Of a stretch of DNA of 64,000 nucleotides, positions 1 through 8,259 are shown piece by piece. Under the pieces are notes generated by a model. That model saw nothing but the letters and a program-made list of their open reading frames with translations, was not told the DNA's origin and searched no databases. The first letter of the stretch is position 1. Each line of letters begins with the position of its first letter. The stretch spans positions 2,471,501 to 2,535,500 of the forward strand of contig NZ_CP025116.1 of NCBI RefSeq assembly GCF_002831625.1, written 5' to 3'. Both the position numbers and the translations under genes were made by a program. Source of the stretch: Nonlabens sp. MB-3u-79 (GTDB lineage Bacteria; Bacteroidota; Bacteroidia; Flavobacteriales; Flavobacteriaceae).

Positions 1-1128
1 GTCTTGTCCCATAATCACCAGATTGTCATAGGCATCCATAGCTTCCTCTAGTCCATCTTTTATAGCATCTATCAAACGTATGTTTTGAGAAGAACTATCG
101 GGATTCACTTGATTGAATGTGTGTGGTGCAAACACATCTGCCAGTTCTAGTTCTGTTGTTGATTCAGGTAAAGCTTTCGCGAAAGCGGTATCTAAACCAT
201 CGTTGATCTCTTTTTTAAACTCCTTATTCCAGTTTTTAATTAGATCGCTAGAAATAATATGTTCTTCCAGTAAAAACTTTTCAAATCTGGATAAAGGATC
301 TCTTTGTTCCCAATATTCCAACAATTCATCAGGCACATATTTGGTGCCACTTGCCTCTTCATGACCACGTCTTCTAAAGGTCTTGAACTCGATCAACACT
401 GGATGAGGACGTTCCCGCATGTCATTCAATATCGCCGAAATTTTAGTGTATACTTCTATGATATTATTCCCATCTATAATATGAGATTCCATACCATAGC
501 CCAATGCACGGTCTGCGAGGTGTTCACAATTGTATTGTTCTGAAGTAGGTGTGCTGAGTCCATAACCGTTGTTTTCTATACAGAAAAGCACCGGTAAACT
601 CCAAACACTGGCTACATTAAGCGCCTCGTGAAAATCGCCTTCACTCGTCCCACCTTCACCAGTGAAAACCGCAGTGGCTTTACCAGTGTTGTTCATTTTT
701 TGGGCAAGTGCAATCCCGTCTGCAACCCCTAGTTGTGGACCTAGGTGTGAGATCATCCCAATGATTTTATACTCTTGAGTACCAAAGTGAAAACTTCGGT
801 CCCGGCCTTTGGTAAAGCCTTCTGCTTTCCCCTGCCACTGTGCAAAGAGCTTCCATAAGGGTATTTCTCGAGAGGTAAAAACACCAAGATTTCTATGCAT
901 AGGTAAGATGTACTCATCCTTTTGCATAGCAGCGGTAAGACCTATAGAAATTGCTTCCTGGCCTATTCCAGAAAACCATTTAGAAATACGGCCTTGACGC
1001 AAGAGAATTAACATCTTCTCTTCTATCAATCGAGGCATTAGCATTTTTTTATATAAATCTATAAGCACCTTATGATCTAAGGTATTGCTGTATAGTTTTT
1101 TTAAGTCAGTTTGATCTGTATCTATCAT
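1..1128 (-). CDS. 2-oxoacid dehydrogenase E1, fused alpha/beta (partial)
   Basis: This is the N-terminal 376 residues of a thiamine-diphosphate E1 subunit of the branched-chain 2-oxoacid dehydrogenase type, which decarboxylates 2-oxoacids and passes the acyl group to the lipoyl E2. The alpha part carries the ThDP/Mg motif, GEGGTSEGDF at about residues 157-166 with the closing ENN at 185-187, and the GIGQEA segment near 54-59. After an alpha domain of about 330 residues the reading continues into what looks like the start of a beta domain (IRLIDAIKDGLEEAMDAYDN), so it is probably the fused alpha-beta form of about 660-690 residues common in Bacteroidota. The 3' half lies outside the window. 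The start is ATG at 1128, with a TAnnTTTG box just upstream. A 14-bp iterated palindrome sits in frame in the linker and encodes AFAKA. The exact substrate cannot be read from sequence. Confidence 0.9.
   Translation of the reverse strand, partial: MIDTDQTDLKKLYSNTLDHKVLIDLYKKMLMPRLIEEKMLILLRQGRISKWFSGIGQEAISIGLTAAMQKDEYILPMHRNLGVFTSREIPLWKLFAQWQGKAEGFTKGRDRSFHFGTQEYKIIGMISHLGPQLGVADGIALAQKMNNTGKATAVFTGEGGTSEGDFHEALNVASVWSLPVLFCIENNGYGLSTPTSEQYNCEHLADRALGYGMESHIIDGNNIIEVYTKISAILNDMRERPHPVLIEFKTFRRRGHEEASGTKYVPDELLEYWEQRDPLSRFEKFLLEEHIISSDLIKNWNKEFKKEINDGLDTAFAKALPESTTELELADVFAPHTFNQVNPDSSSQNIRLIDAIKDGLEEAMDAYDNLVIMGQD
173..186. repeat. Iterated palindrome copy 1 (in E1 gene)
   Basis: This is a perfect 14-bp GCTTTCGCGAAAGC palindrome inside the E1 coding region, read as AFAKA in the linker between the alpha and beta domains. 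Confidence 0.9.
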
Positions 1129-1145
1129 TAGTACGTAGTGTATTT

Positions 1146-1153
1146 CAAATGTA
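1146..1153 (-). promoter_or_regulatory. Putative -7 box of E1 gene
   Basis: The minus strand reads TACATTTG, matching the Bacteroidota -7 consensus TAnnTTTG, about 18 bases upstream of the E1 start codon. Confidence 0.45.
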
Positions 1154-1207
1154 AGATAATCTGTCTACTTCCTTTAAGGTTGTAGCAAAAGAGTAGTCCT
1201 CATTTAC

Positions 1208-1215
1208 TAACTTTG
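1208..1215 (+). promoter_or_regulatory. Putative -7 box of PAP2 gene
   Basis: TAACTTTG matches TAnnTTTG, 19 bases before the start codon at 1235. Confidence 0.5.
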
Positions 1216-1234
1216 TATCAACAATCAAAGTTCT

Positions 1235-1993
1235 ATGAAACAACTTCTTTTACTATTCTTCATTTTCTTTTCGATCACCTGTCATAGCCAGCAAAAAGTA
1301 GCTGATTCCCTTCCGTTTCAAAAAGAAGTAAGTTTTAAATACTCTTCCCTCCTGCTTCCTACTGGACTAGTAAGCTACGGTATTCTAGGGATTAAGAATG
1401 ACCCTGTTAGAAAATGGGATCGGGATATAAGAAAGAGTCTGGACCCTAATGGCACTAAAACTTCTGTAGATGACTACATTCTATTCACTCCTATTGCAGC
1501 TGCTTACGGGCTCGACCTTGCAGGTATAAAGGGGCGAAACAACATGCTTGATAAAAGTACTATTTTAGGAACCTCTACCCTATTGCTGTATTCCAGTGTG
1601 AATATCATCAAGAACAATACAAACATAAGAAGACCCAGCGGCAAGTCTCAAAGCAGCTTTCCATCTGGTCACACAGCGATTTCATTTATGGCAGCAGAAT
1701 TCCTGCATCAAGAATACGGTCAAGTATCCCTATGGTACAGTATAGCCGGTTATTCCATGGCAACAGCGACTGGCTTTTTGCGCATGTACAATGACAAACA
1801 CTGGTTCAGTGATGTTATGGCAGGAGCTGGAATAGGAATTTTATCCATAAAAATAGCTTACTGGCTGTATCCTTTACTAAAGAATGTTATCTTTAAAAAC
1901 AGAAATAAAACACTAGAATCTCAAGTACAGTTTCAATTGACACCCTTGTACACAGGTAATGAGTTGTTGCTCGCTACTTCACTGAGATTTTAA
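1235..1993 (+). CDS. PAP2-superfamily phosphatase, exported
   Basis: This 252-residue phosphatase belongs to the type 2 phosphatidic acid phosphatase superfamily. All three catalytic motifs are present: K126-x6-R133-P134, PSGH at 143-146, and R183-x5-H189-x3-D193. The usual Ser before the third-motif Arg is Leu here. A hydrophobic N-terminus ending near residue 18 (TCHSQQ) looks like a signal peptide, and further hydrophobic stretches suggest membrane association with the active site facing the periplasm. Likely substrates are lipid phosphates or undecaprenyl diphosphate, but the sequence does not decide. It has its own promoter box, is divergent from the E1 gene, and lies 29 bases upstream of the dioxygenase gene, possibly cotranscribed with it. 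Confidence 0.88.
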   Translation: MKQLLLLFFIFFSITCHSQQKVADSLPFQKEVSFKYSSLLLPTGLVSYGILGIKNDPVRKWDRDIRKSLDPNGTKTSVDDYILFTPIAAAYGLDLAGIKGRNNMLDKSTILGTSTLLLYSSVNIIKNNTNIRRPSGKSQSSFPSGHTAISFMAAEFLHQEYGQVSLWYSIAGYSMATATGFLRMYNDKHWFSDVMAGAGIGILSIKIAYWLYPLLKNVIFKNRNKTLESQVQFQLTPLYTGNELLLATSLRF

Positions 1994-2022
1994 TTACAGA
2001 ACTTCTAATACTATTTATTACC

Positions 2023-2973
2023 ATGACTAATATCCCAAGTGTAGATCTAGCTGACTTTCTGAGCGACGATCCTAAGAGAAAAGAAAAATTTATCAACGAG
2101 ATAGGCGCTGCTTATGAAGACATAGGTTTTGTCGCTTTAAAAAACCACTTCTTATCTGATGAATTGGTGGAAGAATTATATACAGAAGTAGAGCAGTTCT
2201 TTCAACTTCCTAAAGCTACTAAACTCGGTTACGAACGCGAGGAGCTGAATGGCCAGCGTGGTTATGTCTCCTTTGGAAAGGAACACGCAAAAGGAAAAAA
2301 AGAGGGCGATTTGAAGGAGTTTTGGCATTTTGGACAAGAAGTGTCAGCAGATGCTCAGTTAGATGAAGTCTATCCAGATAATGTACAAGTTAAGGAGCTT
2401 CCAGAATTCAACAAAGTAGGAATGCAAGCCTACCGCATGCTAGAGAAAACTGGTATTTATGTACTCAGAGCTTTGTCACTTCACATAGGTTTGAAGGAAA
2501 ACTATTTTGATCATTGGGCAAGTAATGGGAACTCGATCTTGAGACCTATTCATTACCCACCCATCACCAGTGAGCCAGATAATGCCGTACGAGCAGGAGC
2601 ACATGGAGATATCAACCTTATTACTTTATTGATGGGTGCAAGCGCACCAGGATTACAAGTTCAAAATCGCCAAGGCGAATGGATTGATGCTATTGCTCAA
2701 GAAGATGAGCTGGTTATTAATGTAGGTGATATGCTGCAACGCCACACCAATAATAAACTGCGCTCTACCATCCACAGAGTGGTAAATCCGCCACGTGAAT
2801 TGTGGCATACGAGCCGCTACTCTATCCCCTTTTTCTTGCACCCACGTAGTGATATGAAATTGGACTGCCTAGAAGAGTGTGTGGATGAGAATAACCCAAA
2901 ACAATACGAAGACATTACCTCAGGTGATTTCTTACACCAGCGACTGGTGGAGATTGGTTTAATTAAGAAGTAG
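2023..2973 (+). CDS. Isopenicillin N synthase-like 2-oxoglutarate/Fe(II) dioxygenase
   Basis: This 316-residue soluble protein has the two-domain layout of the isopenicillin N synthase/2OG-Fe(II) oxygenase family: an N-terminal DIOX_N-like part (residues 5-125) and a C-terminal double-stranded beta-helix. The iron triad is H194-x-D196 (GAHGDINL) and H251 (STIHRVVNP). R265-x-S267 (RYSIPFF) is the expected 2-oxoglutarate carboxylate clamp. Such enzymes oxidise small molecules, and the substrate is unknown here. Homologues are common as single genes in Flavobacteria. It ends before a clear hairpin terminator. Confidence 0.9.
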   Translation: MTNIPSVDLADFLSDDPKRKEKFINEIGAAYEDIGFVALKNHFLSDELVEELYTEVEQFFQLPKATKLGYEREELNGQRGYVSFGKEHAKGKKEGDLKEFWHFGQEVSADAQLDEVYPDNVQVKELPEFNKVGMQAYRMLEKTGIYVLRALSLHIGLKENYFDHWASNGNSILRPIHYPPITSEPDNAVRAGAHGDINLITLLMGASAPGLQVQNRQGEWIDAIAQEDELVINVGDMLQRHTNNKLRSTIHRVVNPPRELWHTSRYSIPFFLHPRSDMKLDCLEECVDENNPKQYEDITSGDFLHQRLVEIGLIKK

Positions 2974-3036
2974 TTTCTTAAGATTACAGATCGCCATCGC
3001 TTACAGAGTTTAGCTCTAGCGATAGCTCATAGTACT

Positions 3037-3075
3037 AAAGTCCACTGGAAGTTGATTCTCGGGGACTTTTTTTTT
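3037..3075 (+). terminator. Rho-independent terminator after dioxygenase gene
   Basis: The stem AAAGTCC (3037-3043) pairs with GGACTTT (3063-3069) and runs into a tract of nine T. Confidence 0.6.
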
Positions 3076-3080
3076 ATGGA

Positions 3081-3096
3081 CGCTTTCGCGAAAGCG
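3081..3096. repeat. Iterated palindrome copy 2 (intergenic)
   Basis: A perfect 16-bp CGCTTTCGCGAAAGCG directly follows the terminator T tract. Confidence 0.9.
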
Positions 3097-3386
3097 GAAT
3101 AAATCAAATCATGATGACAATAGGTCCTGTTTATAAGGGTTCTTTTCTTATTCAATTATAAGTGGTTTAAATTTCTTAAATTGGATTACTGAAATTGATA
3201 CATAGCATAAAGCCCACTGATTACTAGCGGTAGTGTCATTTAAGAGCTCTGTAAAAGCATCAAGGCTAGAAGGTTTACACAAGATATTACACAGGAGATG
3301 ATGCGTCTAAGACCTATAATGTCCTGTTTCTGTTAATAGCAAATAAAGTGTTTTAAGTAGAAGCTGCCACCTTTAACAGGGTCCTA

Positions 3387-3394
3387 TATTTTTG
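3387..3394 (+). promoter_or_regulatory. Putative -7 box of PLP enzyme gene
   Basis: TATTTTTG followed by CATCC is a strong match to Flavobacterial promoters; it implies a leader of about 110 bases before the start at 3507. Confidence 0.45.
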
Positions 3395-3506
3395 CATCCT
3401 CTTTTTCTTAGAAACTAATAGTTTGATAAAGTGGTTCAAAACGTCTTGTTAAACCTTTAAGGTTGGCTTTTTAAATCCATATTTTTACGTTCTTAAAGTA
3501 AAAAAT

Positions 3507-5354
3507 ATGTCAGACAGTAAAGTGCTCCATTATATCAAAGAAGTTTTAGAAAACATGCCTAAAGACTGGATAGGTCTGACAACACATCGTCTAGATCTTT
3601 ATGAGGAGAAACTAGCTAAAACTCAATTTTTAGAGCAGTTCGAGACCTTGTTTGAGGCTGACAATACGCAAACTTCTGCTCTAAGCATTCTACCTACTGC
3701 CTACGATTATATTCGTTTGGGACATCCGTTATCTTCTATATTAGAATGGGCAATTGCTCAATTGAATCATACGGAATCCGATCATGTGATCAGTTTTGCA
3801 TCAAAAACAATTCCTGTTTTAGCGGTACTTAGAAAAAACTTGTTGGATCAAAAAAACACTCAAATACTCTATACCGGTGAATTGCCAGAACTATTGGACG
3901 CCGATTTATTGAGAGCTGTTTATGGCTATAACTTTGAGTTGCGCCAAGTGGATGATCTAGAAAAAGTTCCTGCATTTAACGGCAGCAGCATTTATATTTC
4001 GCAAAAAAATGACATTGGCCATTTTGACCTTGTTCCCAATGTTGATTTCTTTATCAATATTCACGCTCACTTGGGCAGTGTTCTATTAGTTAACGGTTCA
4101 AAAAACGAATCTTATATTTCAGATATTCAGCATGTAAGAAGAAGGGAGACCATAGCCATGACTCCAGCCGATTCTTATACCGCGTTACAATCACTGGTTG
4201 AAAAAACTCTTATACCAACAAGGGAAACTTTAGCTGTGGAGTCCAATAAAAAGAGCGTGTTAGCATCCATTGCAACAGTTACGGGTTCCCAAACAAAAGC
4301 CTTAGTAGGTTCTTGTGGTTTATCCATTCAATATGCTATTATGATGGGGCTGATAGATGAAGCATTAGAAAAACATCCTGGTAAGGCAATTAAGTTTATA
4401 GTCCCTCCTAATTGTTATGGTGGCACAAATGATCAAGCTAGACGAGTAGCAGCTTGCCTTGACACTGTTGAAGTGGTGGATCTACCCGTGGATGGAGATA
4501 ACGATATGGTTAAAAGTATTGATACTGTTTTAAATCAAATAGCTCATGAAGATGCGATACCTTATATCATTGCTGAAATCCCAACCAATCCTAGAGTTGA
4601 AGTGCCAGATCTTCTCCAGTTGAAAGCGGTCTTAACAAAAGAGCGCACCACCAATACTGGTGAAGTGGCTATAGATCCTGTTTTTATTTTAGATCAAACT
4701 TTTTGTCCTAATTATCACTTTTTAGGAGATGGAAAAATACTCTCTACTGTAAGAACTATATCCTATGCAAGTGGATCAAAATTTCCAAGCGGTGGTCAAT
4801 GTACTGCTGGATATTGTATAGGAAATAAAAAGACAGTCTCTTTGATGGATAAAGTGGAAAAACATTTAATTTTCTGCGATAATGAGGCGACTGATCTGCA
4901 ATATGAAATATTAGCAAGACAATTGCCTTCTATGAATCAACGAATCAACGATGCTTATAAAAACACTCGCGAATTTGTAAATTTCATAGCTAAAACCTTA
5001 CCTGAGGCTAAAATCAATTTTGTATCTGAAGATATAGCCGATCAAGGCTTTACCCCATCTGTATTTTCATTAGACCTTCCTACTAAAGGATCCACTGATG
5101 AAGAAAGAGAATCTTACAAAAGGACGTTGAATCTTAAATTGATTCATTTAATGATTGCCGAAATTCCAGACGAAAGTAAATTTTGTGTGAGTTATGGCCA
5201 ATTAAAAGGATGCTACTGGACCGTACCTGCCACCTCGACTCAAGGAACTACTAAAGAAGGTGATAAAGATTATATTGTACGTGCCTCACTGTCACCAAAT
5301 TTAGATTTGGAGCGTCATAAAGAAGTGTTTTTAGAATTTGTGGAACAAATTTGA
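3507..5354 (+). CDS. PLP-dependent Cys/Met-metabolism-type enzyme, long form
   Basis: This 615-residue protein has a C-terminal two thirds resembling the Cys/Met metabolism (cystathionine gamma-synthase/lyase) fold-type I PLP family. Seen in sequence: the likely Schiff-base lysine K425 in ASGSKFPSGG, the likely pyridine-nitrogen Asp D396 in FILDQTF, an EIPTNPRVEVPDL substrate-domain segment near 357, and YGGTND near 304. About 240 extra N-terminal residues make it much longer than the usual 380-430, and no second known domain is recognised there. It probably acts in sulfur amino acid metabolism, but the reaction is not determinable. It has its own promoter and is followed by the unknown genes at 5.4-6.0 kb. 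Confidence 0.75.
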   Translation: MSDSKVLHYIKEVLENMPKDWIGLTTHRLDLYEEKLAKTQFLEQFETLFEADNTQTSALSILPTAYDYIRLGHPLSSILEWAIAQLNHTESDHVISFASKTIPVLAVLRKNLLDQKNTQILYTGELPELLDADLLRAVYGYNFELRQVDDLEKVPAFNGSSIYISQKNDIGHFDLVPNVDFFINIHAHLGSVLLVNGSKNESYISDIQHVRRRETIAMTPADSYTALQSLVEKTLIPTRETLAVESNKKSVLASIATVTGSQTKALVGSCGLSIQYAIMMGLIDEALEKHPGKAIKFIVPPNCYGGTNDQARRVAACLDTVEVVDLPVDGDNDMVKSIDTVLNQIAHEDAIPYIIAEIPTNPRVEVPDLLQLKAVLTKERTTNTGEVAIDPVFILDQTFCPNYHFLGDGKILSTVRTISYASGSKFPSGGQCTAGYCIGNKKTVSLMDKVEKHLIFCDNEATDLQYEILARQLPSMNQRINDAYKNTREFVNFIAKTLPEAKINFVSEDIADQGFTPSVFSLDLPTKGSTDEERESYKRTLNLKLIHLMIAEIPDESKFCVSYGQLKGCYWTVPATSTQGTTKEGDKDYIVRASLSPNLDLERHKEVFLEFVEQI

Positions 5355-5405
5355 TAAAAATCTACATGCGCTGCTTTATAAGGAGTTGTGCTTCATTAGA
5401 ATAAA

Positions 5406-5729
5406 ATGAAAAGTGAATTAAATCAAATATTAGAATCCCTACCTAGGTAGGTTCCTTGGAGTAAAATTGTTGAATTTGACAACTTCGATGAAAGGTTATC
5501 GGCAATAAGTATTTTGTTTGTAAACACGATTGGCGTTTGTGAAAATTATATCGAATTCTGTCCTGATAACGAACCACCTCAAAGAGAAGAAATACTATCG
5601 TGGATATGGTCATATAGACCTGACTTAACAAATGAACTCTTAGAGCTGGACTTGTCTGAAGACTTCAAAAAACTTATTGTTTATTACAAATCCTCTGAAA
5701 TGAGTAAATTTTGGGAATATGTCAGTTAG
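5406..5729 (+). pseudogene. Small unknown gene with in-frame TAG at codon 15
   Basis: An ATG at 5406 opens a frame of 14 codons, then meets TAG at 5448-5450, and the same frame stays open to the stop at 5727-5729. Without the TAG the product would be about 107 residues, acidic, with aromatic-rich segments such as LSWIWSYRPDL. Either a nonsense mutation inactivated it, or translation starts at the TTG at 5514 and gives a 71-residue protein. It overlaps the next gene by 11 bases, which suggests a former two-gene unit. I do not recognise the family. Small acidic paired proteins like this are often immunity or toxin-accessory proteins, but that is only a guess. Confidence 0.5.
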
Positions 5730-6027
5730 TCACGACACAATAATACAAATTGAAATTGATGATTCTGGAAAACTTCATATTAAACCTGAATATGAAAAGT
5801 TTATTATGATTTATAGGACTGCGACTGAAGTTCATTGGAATACAGAAAACAATACTCTTTACTCTCCTACGCCAAGAGATAGGACATACCTAGAGTGGTT
5901 TGAACAAATTATTAAAGTGGTTAAAGAAGAATGTTCTTGCGATTTATACATAACGGAACAAACGGAATGGATTAATATCCCTAACCAATTGAAAAAAGAA
6001 ATAGCGAAAGCACAACAATGGCCATAA
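5719..6027 (+). CDS. Unknown small protein
   Basis: This 102-residue soluble protein has no signal peptide or membrane segment. It begins with a possible beta hairpin (IIQIEIDDSGKLHIKPE), has several Trp and Tyr residues and ends in a helical Lys-rich tail. The ATG at 5719 overlaps the end of the preceding interrupted gene, so the two were probably translated together. I do not recognise the family. Together with its neighbour it forms a small accessory patch between conserved genes. An orphan immunity protein is possible, but no toxin gene lies nearby. Confidence 0.6.
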   Translation: MSVSHDTIIQIEIDDSGKLHIKPEYEKFIMIYRTATEVHWNTENNTLYSPTPRDRTYLEWFEQIIKVVKEECSCDLYITEQTEWINIPNQLKKEIAKAQQWP

Positions 6028-6163
6028 TTAGTAAGGGTTTTGGTGCTTAACCTAAAGTTTAGAGCTTTAAACTAGTCCTTTTTAACAGTAATTTCAATAG
6101 TCTCCTTTGCCTAGCAAGGTTATGTCAAGTGTGTTTTTCTAAAAAAAATAAGCCGTGTCCATA

Positions 6164-6206
6164 AAAGCACCAAAAACCATAGACTTGATTCTTGGCGCTT
6201 TTTTAT
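6164..6206 (+). terminator. Hairpin terminator after unknown gene pair
   Basis: AAAGCACCAA (6164-6174 region) pairs with TTGGCGCTTT (from 6192) with one mismatch and runs into T residues. Confidence 0.5.
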
Positions 6207-6298
6207 TGTTGTTTAAATGACGTATTAAAAGAAATAAAGATCTTTGAATAAACCAGACTTCTCGCAACTCTAGTATATTGCACAAGTAAAACAGTATT

Positions 6299-6523
6299 AT
6301 GAAATTAAACTTATTGTCTTGTGATGCTCAGAGACCAGATAAAAGAGCGATAGCCCAATGTATTGCAGAGATTTCATTTCAAATGAATGCCTCTTTATCA
6401 AATGAATTGACAGATATTCTTCTTGAAGGAGATGCAGTAGACATTGAGGTAGAAGATAAAAACACCGCCACTGCGCTAAGATTATTGCGCAAACTAAGTA
6501 TCGACTACGAGATTATAGAATAA
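6299..6523 (+). CDS. Small hypothetical protein
   Basis: This 74-residue protein with ATG start encodes a compact, soluble, acidic chain with an alternating helix/strand pattern (EISFQMNASLSNEL, VDIEVEDKNTATALRLLRKL), resembling a small alpha/beta fold. There is no signal peptide and I do not recognise the family. It stands alone between two intergenic stretches, 270 bases after the unknown pair and convergent with the methyltransferase gene. The codon pattern looks coding, but support is only moderate. Confidence 0.5.
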   Translation: MKLNLLSCDAQRPDKRAIAQCIAEISFQMNASLSNELTDILLEGDAVDIEVEDKNTATALRLLRKLSIDYEIIE

Positions 6524-6876
6524 ACCAAATTAGGCATACCCAACAGGCCTATCTACTACTAACAAATTTCTAAAAACGTATGGATAGTACTCTTCAAAAT
6601 AAAGCTGTTCTTATCTCCTTTCCCTTTTTAAAATAATCATCAAGTCATTCCAAGGTTTGGAACTTTTACAAAATAAACAGGTTTAGTTATCCTTATAAAC
6701 CTATCCAGAAGCCATACCACTCGTATTGGAGTAGATAGCTCCCTTTTACTGCTATTGCTTCAGTCTGTAATCAGACCATAAGCAGAAGTCTTTTCTAGGC
6801 TTTTATGTCCTCTACGGGCACTTTGCTCCTGCCGAAGAAGAGCAAAGAGAGTAATAGACGGTTCTAAGACGATCAG
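6524..6876. other. Intergenic region, hairpins but no gene
   Basis: Between the convergent 6299 gene and methyltransferase gene I see no coding region. A perfect 8-bp inverted repeat CTTTGCTC (6821-6828)/GAGCAAAG (6840-6847) and a smaller AGTCTG/CAGAC hairpin near 6770 could be terminators or part of a structured element. The function is not established. Confidence 0.35.
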
Positions 6877-7944
6877 TTACTTATGTTTCAGTTCCCAGAG
6901 CTCTACTTCTTCTTTATCACGCCAGTGTGGATCGCGTTTGGTTTTTTCTGAAGCAGAATTCACTCGTTTTTTAAAGCAACGCTCCAGTTGGAACCTGTCG
7001 TTTTCTGCGAGTTCCTTTTCTATAGGATGTTCTTTGGTGACCTCTGTTATTTGAGCGATATTAGAAAACAAAATAACTAATTTACCATCTTCAGACAAGC
7101 GTTCTTTTGCTCCTTCAAAAAAGGCAGGAAATAGATCTTCTTTATAATAAATGGCCTCGTCTAGTCCTTCAACCTCTTGTGATGCAGGCAACCATGGTGG
7201 GTTAAACACAATAAGTTCTACCGGCTTATCAAACTTGCCAAAAAGCGGTGCATGATCCAGTTCTATCTTACGAGATAACTTCGTGTCTCCCATAAATTCA
7301 GTAAGGCCGATGATAGCATTCGGATTCACATCGGTAGCAAAAACTTTTTGAAAGCTATATTTAACCATTTGAAGAGCGAGAACACCAGATCCTGTTCCTA
7401 CATCAAAAGCTCCTTTCTTAGGACCCTCATAACGTTCTAAATAGGTGTCAAAAACCTCCAAATGCTCAAAACGCGTTGGAAAATAAACCCCGTAATAAGG
7501 ATGTATTTTATTGCGCAGTACAGGAATGGAAATCCCTTTTTTAAACCATTGCCAAGAACTGTTAAGTCCTTGAATTAGAGGAAGAGGTAAATGAAATTCG
7601 CTGACGTCTGGATATAACTTCTCTAACCACCCTATGGAAGGTGCTTTTTTGACTTCAAGTTGATTTTGAACAATCTCCAGCAAAATAAGATGAGACATCT
7701 TGCGGTAGGTATCCCTGTAAATTTGCTGTTCTTGATAGGTTTTATTAGGCAACTTCTTTTTAAGGTGCACATGCAATTCCTTGAGCAGATTCAGACCATT
7801 GCTATAAAATGATCGTATAAGCACCACTTTCCCCTCTTCTAAGTTGTTCATAGTAGTAACGAGGTTAGAATCAGCATCATAAAATGCCGGTCGCTCTGTT
7901 AAATCTATAGGTGTAGGTCTGTTAATTTTTATATCTGTACTCAT
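6877..7944 (-). CDS. Class I SAM-dependent methyltransferase (small MTS domain)
   Basis: This 355-residue protein has an N-terminal region of about 150 residues without a recognised domain and a C-terminal Rossmann methyltransferase: motif I DVGTGSGVLAL (181-191), an acidic ATDVNPNA (203-210) and the target-base/amide motif NPPW (248-251). The NPPW motif is typical of N-methyltransferases acting on glutamine, adenine or guanine (HemK/PrmC, RsmC/RlmG type). The substrate cannot be assigned. It is transcribed alone, towards the 6299 gene. The structured element at 8003-8104 lies 58 bases upstream of its start. Confidence 0.8.
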   Translation of the reverse strand: MSTDIKINRPTPIDLTERPAFYDADSNLVTTMNNLEEGKVVLIRSFYSNGLNLLKELHVHLKKKLPNKTYQEQQIYRDTYRKMSHLILLEIVQNQLEVKKAPSIGWLEKLYPDVSEFHLPLPLIQGLNSSWQWFKKGISIPVLRNKIHPYYGVYFPTRFEHLEVFDTYLERYEGPKKGAFDVGTGSGVLALQMVKYSFQKVFATDVNPNAIIGLTEFMGDTKLSRKIELDHAPLFGKFDKPVELIVFNPPWLPASQEVEGLDEAIYYKEDLFPAFFEGAKERLSEDGKLVILFSNIAQITEVTKEHPIEKELAENDRFQLERCFKKRVNSASEKTKRDPHWRDKEEVELWELKHK

Positions 7945-8002
7945 GAATAGGTTTTGATGATTGGTAATATAAGGTATATTTTCACTTTTACCTCATTCAT
8001 TA

Positions 8003-8104
8003 GGGCGTGACCACTCTGGTGGTCGGGCTTTATGTTGCAATTCCTCGCAGGTACCCAAGAAAAATGGGCGCCTGCTGCGGGATTTTCACTGCAATCCCTC
8101 ACGC
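8003..8104. ncRNA. Structured intergenic element, three helices
   Basis: Outer arms GCGTGA (about 8005-8010) and TCACGC (8099-8104) pair exactly, joined by GGG/CCC bases. Inside lie a tight hairpin GACCAC-TCTG-GTGGTC (8009-8024, sharing bases with the outer arm) and a longer hairpin built from CGCAGG...CCCA and TGGG...CCTGCTGCG (about 8046-8080). The architecture and the GGTCGGGCTTT segment resemble intergenic elements I associate with Flavobacterial genomes, possibly the Flavo-1 RNA motif. That link is from memory and uncertain, and the strand is not settled. Confidence 0.5.
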
Positions 8105-8259
8105 ATACTTGTAATTAATAGTAGTTCTTCATTAAAATTAAAAAAGGAAAAAGCCAGCTACAACAGTTAAAAAAAAGTCATCTTATTGATATTAAGAAGA
8201 AGAGATCAAAAAAACACTTGCCGAACTTTATATTACAGGGAATGTTCCCCACGTTAGCA

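Larger units (their letters stand above)
2974..3506. other. Intergenic region with terminator, palindrome and promoter
   Basis: No gene is supported in these 533 bases. They hold the terminator of the dioxygenase gene, one iterated palindrome (3081-3096) and a TATTTTTG promoter box at 3387-3394 followed by a leader of roughly 110 bases. The leader contains a short AACC/GGTT hairpin before a T run (about 3453-3473), which could be an attenuator but is weak. Confidence 0.5.

Noticed and set aside
113..997. Three plus-strand open frames inside the E1 gene
   Set aside because: They are antisense shadows of a strongly conserved minus-strand coding region and carry no family signature.
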